46,997 nucleotides of DNA from CAZPMC01 sp964587755 (GTDB lineage Bacteria > Bacillota > Clostridia > Acetivibrionales > DTU013): assembly GCA_964587755.1 (NCBI GenBank), contig CAZPMC010000016.1, positions 1 through 46,997 of the forward strand, in the 5' to 3' direction. Shown here piece after piece: positions 25,152 through 32,203 of the stretch. The notes beneath the pieces are model-generated. The model did no database searches, had not been told where the DNA came from, and saw nothing but the letters and a program-made list of their open reading frames with translations. The position numbers and the translations under genes were made by a program. Within the stretch, counting starts at the first letter, position 1, and the number at the start of each line of letters is the position of its first letter.

Positions 25152-25181
25152 TATTCTATGACAAATGATAGAATTTGTTAC
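25152..25181 (-). promoter_or_regulatory. Sigma-K-like promoter (micro-gene cluster)
   Basis: Minus strand: GTAACAA (25181-25175), then 16 nt after the AC, then CATAGAATA (25160-25152), matching the mother-cell pattern AC-N16/17-CATAnnnTA. The start codon at 25121 lies about 25 nt past the expected start site. Confidence 0.5.
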
Positions 25182-25210
25182 TATAATTGACTAAAAATTA
25201 GAAAAATTCA

Positions 25211-25229
25211 AGAGGGCATAATGCCCTCT
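25211..25229. terminator. Short hairpin after the 63-residue gene
   Basis: AGAGGGCAT (25211-25219) and ATGCCCTCT (25221-25229) form a perfect inverted repeat eight bases past the stop codon of the minus-strand gene at 25237, with a T-rich stretch following in that direction. Confidence 0.65.
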
Positions 25230-25236
25230 ATGGACT

Positions 25237-25428
25237 TTAATAAAATAGTTTTAAGAAAACAAGTATGAAAAACAGAATGGAGTCGTTTCGGCAACATGTA
25301 TTTATACCGCGCTTACCGGTTGATAGTATACCCAGTGCGCTATTGTCGTAAAATAGCAACAAGAAAATCAGTATGAAGAAAAGGAGAGAGCAGTCCCCTG
25401 TTTTTTTACAATGTTCAATGTTTGACAT
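25237..25428 (-). CDS. 63-residue protein with an internal hydrophobic duplication
   Basis: ATG at 25428 follows GGGGAGG by 6 nt; an upstream start at 25476 has no site. The product carries two copies of one 17-residue block: GDCSLLFFILIFLLLFY and RNDSILFFILVFLKLFY share 11 identities, including the very C-terminus. Cysteines lie at the N-side of each block (CKKTGDC; TCC). DxSLLFF segments of this kind are typical of small spore-associated proteins in Firmicutes. First gene of the five-gene cluster. Confidence 0.65.
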   Translation of the reverse strand: MSNIEHCKKTGDCSLLFFILIFLLLFYDNSALGILSTGKRGINTCCRNDSILFFILVFLKLFY

Positions 25429-25464
25429 ATTATACCTCCCCGGTATTGCACAACCTCTCATTGA

Positions 25465-25495
25465 CATAATATGCATAGGAACGTTATATTGTTAC
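25465..25495 (-). promoter_or_regulatory. Sigma-K-like promoter (first micro-gene)
   Basis: Minus strand: GTAACAA (25495-25489), 17 nt after the AC, CATATTATG (25473-25465). It shares TAGTAACAA with the promoter at 25152. Confidence 0.42.
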
Positions 25496-25571
25496 TAATA
25501 AGGTTTATAGAAACTTTATAATTGAATAAAATGATATTTAAGTATTAATAAAAAAAGGAAGGGCAAATACT

Positions 25572-26444
25572 ATGTATGATATTATTATTATCGGCAGGGG
25601 TCCGGCAGGTTTGTCAGCTGCGTTATACACTGTGAGATCAAATATGAATACATTAATAATAGGACGGGACGACAGCAGGCTCAAGCTAGCTGATAAGATA
25701 GACAACTATTTTGGATTTGCACAGACTATTTCAGGCAAACAGCTTTTGGAGGATGGACATAAGCAGATAGAACGGCTGGGAGCACAGATTGTAGAAGATG
25801 AAGTTATAACCATAGAAATTGATGAATTCTTTAAGGTGACCACGCCTAAAGCACAGTATTCATGTAAGGCGATATTGCTTGCTACAGGCCAGTCCCACAA
25901 GGTGGTAAGAGTTGAAAATCTGGTGAAGTTTGAAGGAAGAGGTGTCAGCTATTGCTCAACCTGTGATGGATTTTTCTACAACAATCTGAAAATAGGTGTA
26001 CTGGGCAATAAGGATTACGCTATCCACGAGGCAAATGAGCTTCTGACATTTACGAAAGATATCACAATATTTACAAACGGGAAGGAGCTCAATGTCAACA
26101 GTATATACAGAGATGATATTTTAAAATTTAGAGTTGACAAAAGGCAACTATCAAAGCTGGACGGAGGCGAAACACTCGAAAGAATACACTTTGTCGACGG
26201 GACCAGTGAAGAAATCGAAGGTCTGTTTGTTGCTTCTGAAAGCGCCTCAAGTGTGGACTTTGCAAGGAAGCTTGGTATTGTGGTTGAAGGCAACTCGGTG
26301 GTGACTGACCAAAGGCAGCAGACAAATATCAAAGGAATATTTGCCGCAGGGGACTGCACAAGTGCACTTAAGCAAATATCGGTGGCAGTAGGCCAGGGAG
26401 CTGTAGCAGGAAAAGCAATGGCAGAGTATGTTAAAAGCTTGTAG
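25572..26444 (+). CDS. Thioredoxin reductase homologue lacking an NADPH motif
   Basis: 290-residue flavoprotein of the TrxB fold. FAD motifs GRGPAGLSAALY (about 8-19) and GIFAAGDCT (about 253-261) and the redox pair in CSTCDG (about 125-130) are intact. The second dinucleotide fold, where TrxB has GGGDxAxEE and HRRxxxR, reads LGNKDYAIHEA and FTNGKEL, so the usual NADPH contacts are gone. This is the pattern of ferredoxin-dependent flavin thioredoxin reductases described from Clostridium. Likely role: reducing thioredoxin from ferredoxin. No thioredoxin gene is adjacent. ATG follows GGAAGGG. Confidence 0.85.
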   Translation: MYDIIIIGRGPAGLSAALYTVRSNMNTLIIGRDDSRLKLADKIDNYFGFAQTISGKQLLEDGHKQIERLGAQIVEDEVITIEIDEFFKVTTPKAQYSCKAILLATGQSHKVVRVENLVKFEGRGVSYCSTCDGFFYNNLKIGVLGNKDYAIHEANELLTFTKDITIFTNGKELNVNSIYRDDILKFRVDKRQLSKLDGGETLERIHFVDGTSEEIEGLFVASESASSVDFARKLGIVVEGNSVVTDQRQQTNIKGIFAAGDCTSALKQISVAVGQGAVAGKAMAEYVKSL

Positions 26445-26484
26445 AAAATATGGCATAGACTCGGACTGGACGGGAGGGAATTAA

Positions 26485-27027
26485 ATGCTACTTGGGAGCT
26501 CACTTGTTATTGACGAAAACACAGAATTTCAGAGCATAAGGCAAGGAGGACTTAAATTCCGGCAGGTGTTAGGTCAAATAATAGAGTTTATTTTGGCGGA
26601 TACCAATTGCTCTTACCGCATCTCGGTAGGTACCGATTCCCAAGTTGGCATGAAGACCTCAATTGTTTCATGTATTCACGTTCATAGGATAGGAAGAGGT
26701 GCCATAGGATTCCTGCACAAATTTGAGATGGAAAGGCCTGTGACAAATCTACGGGAAAAAATCTATATCGAGACATGTGCCAGCTTACAGCTTGCATACC
26801 TCTTTGATGATGAATGCATGAAAAGAATTCAAACAGCCGTTAATTCCGGTGGCCACGGCAGTTGCATTTCGTTTGAGTTTCATATAGACATAGGAACCAA
26901 GGGACAGACTAAGAGCCTCATCAACGAGATGGTTGGCATGGTTAAGGGATTGAATTTCGTTCCGAAAATTAAGCCTGACAGTTATTGCGCTAGTTCCTTT
27001 GCCGACAGATATACAAAAGCCATGTAA
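26485..27027 (+). CDS. RNase H-like YkuK family protein
   Basis: 180 residues. The pattern ISVGTDSQVG at about 46-55 (first acidic residue of the RNase H fold), the central EIYIETCASLQLAYL-like helix and the ending DSYCASSFADRYTK match the DUF458/YkuK family. These proteins have a ribonuclease H-like fold, but no activity has been settled to my knowledge. GGAGGG is 6 nt before ATG. It is 40 bp downstream of the reductase and may share its transcript. Confidence 0.82.
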   Translation: MLLGSSLVIDENTEFQSIRQGGLKFRQVLGQIIEFILADTNCSYRISVGTDSQVGMKTSIVSCIHVHRIGRGAIGFLHKFEMERPVTNLREKIYIETCASLQLAYLFDDECMKRIQTAVNSGGHGSCISFEFHIDIGTKGQTKSLINEMVGMVKGLNFVPKIKPDSYCASSFADRYTKAM

Positions 27028-27127
27028 AACTTCAACGTCTTTTATTGGACAAAAATTTGTTTGATATAGAATACTAAAGGCCGCCAAGGCATAAAGATAT
27101 CTTATAGGATATTGTGAGGTGGCCGAA

Positions 27128-27787
27128 ATGAAAAAAATAACAATTATTCTCCCTTTAATTTTATCTGTATTTTTAGTGCTGCAAGGATGCAGTGCCTTAC
27201 AAAAACTAGGTCTTGAGGAAAACGCTGATGATGAATTAAGACCTGTAAGCAGTGTAGTTATCGGTGAGGAAGAAGCCAGCCGGCTGACTGATAAAACACC
27301 GGTAAGGCTTTATTTTGCAAATGAAGATAATACAAAGCTAAAGATGGAAATCAGATATATAGATTCAGCAGAAGCAAAAAAAAGCACCAGTCACTTGGCA
27401 TCGATCATAGTTGGGGAGTTAATAAAAGGCCCTTCTGTGGATAAAGGCTTCAAACCCACTATTCCTCCTGAAGCTAAGCTTGCTTCACCTGTGAGTATCA
27501 ATGGAAAGGTTGCTACTGTTGATATGTCAAAGGAATTTAAAACGAAACACCCAGGTGGGAAGGATGCTGAAAAGATGACCATTTATTCTATTGTAAATTC
27601 CCTTACTGAGCTAAGTGAAATTGAGAAGGTCAAATTCACTATAGAGGGGAAAACTCAAAAAGAATACATGGGTAACTTCAAGTTTGATGCACTATTCCCC
27701 AGAAGCACCCAGCTCATAGGAAAAGATGCTGCCGAGACTTCGGGACAAAATAGTGACACAATCGATGGCTTGGAAATTCTTGAATAA
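27128..27787 (+). CDS. GerMN-domain lipoprotein
   Basis: 219 residues. The first 23 residues form a lipoprotein signal peptide with lipobox LQGC, so the mature protein is anchored outside the membrane at the cysteine. The GerMN domain spans about 55-190 (VRLYFANEDNTKL; IVGELIKGPS; ATVDMSKEF; SIVNSLTEL). GerM-type proteins take part in sporulation and germination envelope assembly. A single GerMN domain is present where GerM has two, so this is a relative rather than GerM itself. ATG at 27128 is preferred over GTG 27119 because GAGG lies at good spacing. Confidence 0.85.
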   Translation: MKKITIILPLILSVFLVLQGCSALQKLGLEENADDELRPVSSVVIGEEEASRLTDKTPVRLYFANEDNTKLKMEIRYIDSAEAKKSTSHLASIIVGELIKGPSVDKGFKPTIPPEAKLASPVSINGKVATVDMSKEFKTKHPGGKDAEKMTIYSIVNSLTELSEIEKVKFTIEGKTQKEYMGNFKFDALFPRSTQLIGKDAAETSGQNSDTIDGLEILE

Positions 27788-27818
27788 ACCGAATGATTAT
27801 TAATACAAGGTTTTATTG

Positions 27819-27863
27819 AGAACGTGATTAATCTGTAAGGCAGGCATTAATTGCGTTCTTTTT
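27819..27863 (+). terminator. Rho-independent terminator after the GerMN gene
   Basis: AGAACGTGATTAAT (27819-27832) pairs with ATTAATTGCGTTCT (27846-27859), 14 bp with two G-U pairs, followed by TTTT. Confidence 0.9.
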
Positions 27864-27968
27864 GTATCTGCAACAAATTCAAAGTCTTGAAGTTGCAGTT
27901 CTTAAATAGTAGAATATACAATATATATTTTGGCAGGGATTTATATTACATACTAGGTGGTAGATATA

Positions 27969-29063
27969 ATGGGCAAAAAAAATATTGCGGTAATATTCGG
28001 AGGGCAGTCTTCAGAGCACGAGGTTTCCAGATTTTCTGCAGAATCTGTTCTCAGAAACATAGACAAAGAGAAATTCGATGTAAAAATGATAGGCATCACA
28101 AAGAATGGCAGATGGCTCTCCTATGACGGACCCATAGAGCTTATCGGAACAGGTGAATGGCAACAGTTGGCTGAGGCGGGGAATAAGCCTCAGCAGATAT
28201 TACTTTCAGCCGGTTCTGCTATAATGGCTTCGGAAAATGATAGCAATAGGAAAATTGATGTAGTATTTCCCGTACTACATGGATTAAATGGCGAAGACGG
28301 CACAATTCAAGGACTTCTGGAAATGGCAGGGATACCGTATGTAGGCTGTGGAGTTTTAAGTTCGGCGCTTTGCATGGATAAAGCCTATGCAAAGATTGTT
28401 TTTGAAAAGGAAGAAATACCTCAGGGCAAATATCTTGTGTTTAACAGGAAACAGATATACAGGGATATAGATACTGTTATAAAAGAAGTGGAGAAGACAC
28501 TGACATATCCATGCTTTATAAAACCCTCAAACGCAGGTTCTTCAGTGGGTGTAAGTAAAGCCCGTGACAGAAAAGAGCTTTCCGGTGCACTTAAGCATGC
28601 AGCCAAATATGATATACGAATTCTTGCTGAAGAGTTTATAAACGGCAGGGAAGCTGAATGTGCCGTGCTGGGGAATGACGAACCTGAAGCATCTGTGGTT
28701 GGAGAAGTAATACCATGCAATGAGTTTTATGATTATGATGCCAAATACATGAGCGGGGACGAATCAAAGGTTATTATTCCTGCAGATTTTCCCGGCCATG
28801 TAGTTGAAAAAATAAGAGATTACGCATTAAGGGCGTTTAAGGCTCTTGATTGCGCAGGGCTTGCAAGAGTAGACTTTTTTGTTGATAAGGAAACGCAAGA
28901 GGTCTATATAAATGAGATAAATACAATGCCCGGGTTTACTCAAATAAGCATGTATTCAAAGCTTTGGGCTGCTTCAGGGGTACCGTACAGTGAACTCGTT
29001 GAAAGGCTTATAGCTTTAGCACTTGAGCGCTATAATGACTCTCAAAGAGAGCTTGACAAATAA
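27969..29063 (+). CDS. ddl: D-alanine--D-alanine ligase
   Basis: 364-residue ATP-grasp ligase that makes the D-Ala-D-Ala end of the peptidoglycan precursor. N-terminal GGQSSEHEVS, central PCFIKPSNAGSSVGVSK, and C-terminal CAGLARVDFF with EVYINEINTMPGFT supply the ATP and magnesium sites. The residue pattern is of ordinary Ddl; nothing points to a D-Lac resistance ligase, although I cannot exclude altered specificity. ATG at 27969 follows AGGTGG. It is followed at 40 bp by murI, forming a wall-precursor pair. Confidence 0.95.
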   Translation: MGKKNIAVIFGGQSSEHEVSRFSAESVLRNIDKEKFDVKMIGITKNGRWLSYDGPIELIGTGEWQQLAEAGNKPQQILLSAGSAIMASENDSNRKIDVVFPVLHGLNGEDGTIQGLLEMAGIPYVGCGVLSSALCMDKAYAKIVFEKEEIPQGKYLVFNRKQIYRDIDTVIKEVEKTLTYPCFIKPSNAGSSVGVSKARDRKELSGALKHAAKYDIRILAEEFINGREAECAVLGNDEPEASVVGEVIPCNEFYDYDAKYMSGDESKVIIPADFPGHVVEKIRDYALRAFKALDCAGLARVDFFVDKETQEVYINEINTMPGFTQISMYSKLWAASGVPYSELVERLIALALERYNDSQRELDK

Positions 29064-29102
29064 CACTTTTTAGATGGTGTGTTACAGGGGGATATTTCAT
29101 CT

Positions 29103-29915
29103 ATGGATAACAGGGCAATAGGAGTTTTTGATTCTGGACTTGGGGGACTGACAGTTTTTAAGGAAATTTCCAAGCAGCTTCCGGGCGAAAGCTTAATATA
29201 TTTCGGAGACAGCGGCCGTGCACCATACGGTACAAAATCCCGGGAGACTGTTGTGAAATACACATTGCAGGATGTCCGTTTTTTAATGAGCCAGAATATA
29301 AAAATGATGGTCATTGCATGTAATACAATGAGTGCTCATAGCTATGAAATAGTAAAGAAAACTGTGAACATACCGATAATAGAAGTAATCGGCTCAGGTG
29401 CAAGGGCTGCTGTTGCACAGACAAAAAATAAAAAACTGGGTGTTATTGGAACCAACGCAACTATAAACAGTGGCGCTTATAAAAATGCAATAAAAGAGCT
29501 GGACAGCAGCATTTCGGTAATACAAAAGGCCTGCCCGCTATTTGTTCCCTTAGTGGAGGAAGGAAAGGTATGGTGGGACAATGATATAGCATTTGACATT
29601 GCACAAAAATATCTGACCGACTTAAAAGAAACAGGAGTCGATACCCTGGTACTCGGGTGCACTCATTATCCACTGCTTGGGAATGTAATATCAAGGGTTA
29701 TGGGCGAAAATGTAAAACTTGTAAGCTCTGCCACCGAAGTTGCCAGGGTTGTAAAAAAACTGATATTTGATAATAATATACAAAGTGGTGCAAATGCGCC
29801 AGTAGAATATAGATACTACACCAGTGATAGCGTTGAGAAATTTGAGCCTCTTTGCAGTACGATTTTAGATAGAGATGTAAACTTTGTACAGAAGGTGGAT
29901 ATAGAAAAATATTGA
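29103..29915 (+). CDS. murI: Glutamate racemase
   Basis: 270 residues. Converts L- to D-glutamate for peptidoglycan. FDSGLGGLTV near the N-terminus, the two catalytic cysteines in IACNTMSA and VLGCTHYPLL, and GDSGRAPYG are all present. ATG at 29103 follows a GGGGGA 10 nt upstream; an earlier in-frame GTG at 29079 overlaps no ribosome site. Confidence 0.95.
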   Translation: MDNRAIGVFDSGLGGLTVFKEISKQLPGESLIYFGDSGRAPYGTKSRETVVKYTLQDVRFLMSQNIKMMVIACNTMSAHSYEIVKKTVNIPIIEVIGSGARAAVAQTKNKKLGVIGTNATINSGAYKNAIKELDSSISVIQKACPLFVPLVEEGKVWWDNDIAFDIAQKYLTDLKETGVDTLVLGCTHYPLLGNVISRVMGENVKLVSSATEVARVVKKLIFDNNIQSGANAPVEYRYYTSDSVEKFEPLCSTILDRDVNFVQKVDIEKY

Positions 29916-29950
29916 TAAGTTTAGTTGAAGAAATGGGAGGTGCGTGTTAG

Positions 29951-30421
29951 ATGGGTAAAAATGTTATAATATCAGTTAAAGGCACGCAATCTGCACTAGA
30001 CGATAGCATAAATACTATGGAGCTTGTAACAGAAGGAAGGCTGTACAAGGAGGACAATGCATACGTTGTGACCTATGATGAAAGTGAGATCACCGGTATG
30101 AACGGCACAAAAACGACTCTTAAGGTTATGGACGGTATTGTGACACTGGTCCGGGTGGGCTCGGTAAATTCCCACTTTGTATTTCAGCAAGGTCAGAAGC
30201 ATGTTTCATACTATGATACGGAGCATGGGGCCTTTACCATCGGAGTTACTGCAAATGAAGTGGATATTAAACTCGATGACAGTGGAGGCGAAATACGTGT
30301 AGGTTATAATTTAGAAATTGATAATAATAATACAGGCGAAAATGATTTTTTCATGTCTATTAGAGAGGTAGGAAAGCCAGATGACCAATATAATCGAGGA
30401 TATACGGGCACATGTCACTAG
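29951..30421 (+). CDS. DUF1934 (YwiB-like) beta-barrel protein
   Basis: 156-residue lipocalin-like beta-barrel protein. The order DUF1934-argS is as in Bacillus (ywiB-argS). Conserved parts are VKGTQ near the N-terminus, MELVTEGRLY, TTLKVMDGIVTLVRVG and GAFTIGVTA. It overlaps argS by 41 nt in a different frame, so translation is likely coupled. Function unknown. GGGAGGTG precedes ATG. Confidence 0.82.
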   Translation: MGKNVIISVKGTQSALDDSINTMELVTEGRLYKEDNAYVVTYDESEITGMNGTKTTLKVMDGIVTLVRVGSVNSHFVFQQGQKHVSYYDTEHGAFTIGVTANEVDIKLDDSGGEIRVGYNLEIDNNNTGENDFFMSIREVGKPDDQYNRGYTGTCH

Positions 30422-32075
30422 TTGTGTTAAAGGAGCTTTATTAAAAGCTGCTTACGCAGGAGAGCTTCCTGACATTGAAATTGACGAGATAAACATCGAA
30501 ACTCCAAAGGAGAAGGAGCATGGTGATTTGTCTACAAATATTGCTATGCAAATGGCAAGACAAGCTAAAAAAGCTCCTGTTAAGATAGCATCTATTTTGA
30601 TTGCCAATATGGATTTTAACGATACATATATTGAGAAAGCTGAATGTGCAGGCCCCGGTTTTATAAATTTCTTTTTAAAAGCAGAATGGCTGCATGAAGC
30701 AATTAAAAGGATCCTTAAAGAGGGCGAGGACTATGGCAGAATAAATATTGGAAAAGGCAAAAAGGTCATGGTCGAGTATGTCAGTGCCAATCCCACAGGT
30801 CCTCTTCATATGGGAAATGCCAGGGGCGGAGCTTTGGGAGACTTAATCGCAAGTGTGCTTGAAGCTTGTGGGTACGATGTTACCCGCGAGTTCTATGTTA
30901 ACGATGCAGGTAATCAGATAGAAAAATTCGGGATATCACTGGAAGCAAGATATCTTCAGTTGATAAAAGGCGAGGATGCAGTAGAGTTTCCTGAGGACGG
31001 TTATCATGGTGAAGATATCATCGACCATATGAGGGACTATGTTGCGCAATATGGAGACAAGCTTATTAATGAAGAGGCCGAAACAAGAAGGAAAACACTG
31101 GTAGAATACGCTCTTCCTAAGAATTTGGAGCGTATAAAAGAAGGACTTGAAGCATATGGGGTAGTGCATGAAGTTTGGTTTTCAGAGCAATCTCTTTATG
31201 ACAGCGGTGAGTTTGATCAGACTCTCAAATACCTGAGAGATAATAATCTTACTTATGAAAAGGAAGGCGCCGAGTGGTTCAAGGCATCTGTGTTCGGGGT
31301 TGAGAAGGATGAGGTTATTATCAGAAATAATGGTCTGCCTACTTATTTTGCATCAGACATTGCATACCACAGAAATAAGTTTATAACCAGAGGGTTTGAG
31401 TGGGTCATTAATCTTCTGGGAGCAGACCATCACGGCCACGTTGCTAGAATGAAGGCGGCGATAAAAGCACTGGGGATAGACCCGGATAAGCTTGACGTAG
31501 TTGTGTTTCAGCTTGTAAGGCTGATAAAGGACGGCGAGGTAGCCAGAATGTCAAAAAGGACAGGCAGGGCAATTTCGCTGAACGACCTTATTGATGATGT
31601 AGGAAGAGATGCTGTCAGGTTTATTTTTAATACAAAAACCTCAGGTAGCCATCTTGATTTCGATCTGGATTTGGCAGTTAAACAGTCAAATGAAAATCCT
31701 GTATATTATGTACAGTATGCCCATGCAAGGATTTGCAGCATGCTGCGGCTTCTTGAAGCTGAAGGCATCAAAATACCGAAGCCAGAAGAGGTTGATTTGC
31801 ATAGGCTTACGGCTAATGAAGAACTGGATTTGATTAGGAAGCTGGCCGAATATCCAGATGAAATGAGAATATCTGCCCAGACACTAGAACCTAGCAGATT
31901 AACCCGGTATGTTACAGATGTGGCATCACTTTTCCACAGCTTTTATAATGCATGCAGGGTAAAGGGTGAAGAGGACGAATTGATGAAGGCAAGACTTTTG
32001 CTTGTTGAGTCGACAAGAATCGTTATAAAGAATGTGCTTGATATTTTGAGTATTTCCGCACCTGTTAAAATGTAA
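30381..32075 (+). CDS. argS: Arginyl-tRNA synthetase
   Basis: 564-residue class I synthetase. N-terminal additional domain, HIGH-equivalent motif SANPTGPLHMGNARGG (about 129-144), KMSK-equivalent ARMSKRTG, and the helical anticodon-binding domain ending in VKM. Length is normal. ATG with AGGTAGGAAAG lies inside the end of the DUF1934 gene. Confidence 0.97.
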   Translation: MTNIIEDIRAHVTSCVKGALLKAAYAGELPDIEIDEINIETPKEKEHGDLSTNIAMQMARQAKKAPVKIASILIANMDFNDTYIEKAECAGPGFINFFLKAEWLHEAIKRILKEGEDYGRINIGKGKKVMVEYVSANPTGPLHMGNARGGALGDLIASVLEACGYDVTREFYVNDAGNQIEKFGISLEARYLQLIKGEDAVEFPEDGYHGEDIIDHMRDYVAQYGDKLINEEAETRRKTLVEYALPKNLERIKEGLEAYGVVHEVWFSEQSLYDSGEFDQTLKYLRDNNLTYEKEGAEWFKASVFGVEKDEVIIRNNGLPTYFASDIAYHRNKFITRGFEWVINLLGADHHGHVARMKAAIKALGIDPDKLDVVVFQLVRLIKDGEVARMSKRTGRAISLNDLIDDVGRDAVRFIFNTKTSGSHLDFDLDLAVKQSNENPVYYVQYAHARICSMLRLLEAEGIKIPKPEEVDLHRLTANEELDLIRKLAEYPDEMRISAQTLEPSRLTRYVTDVASLFHSFYNACRVKGEEDELMKARLLLVESTRIVIKNVLDILSISAPVKM

Positions 32076-32126
32076 TATAAATTTAAAGAAGCAAAAGACT
32101 GCAGATTGTTAAATCAGTAGCCAATT

Positions 32127-32175
32127 AAGCCGATATATATGTCAGATAAACTGACCGGATATATCGGCTTATTTT
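32127..32175 (+). terminator. Terminator after argS
   Basis: AAGCCGATATAT (32127-32138) pairs perfectly with ATATATCGGCTT (32159-32170), with an inner GTCAG/CTGAC stem (32141-32145 with 32151-32155), followed by ATTTTAT. Confidence 0.85.
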
Positions 32176-32203
32176 ATATATTTAGTTGGGAAGGAAGCTT
32201 ATA

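Noticed and set aside
25490..25522. Possible sigma-A promoter for the reductase gene (TTGTTA and TATAAT)
   Set aside because: Spacer would be 22 nt, too long to be credible.
27851..28126. 91-codon plus-strand frame ahead of ddl
   Set aside because: Overlaps the ddl start in another frame and covers the terminator T-run; ddl is unmistakable.
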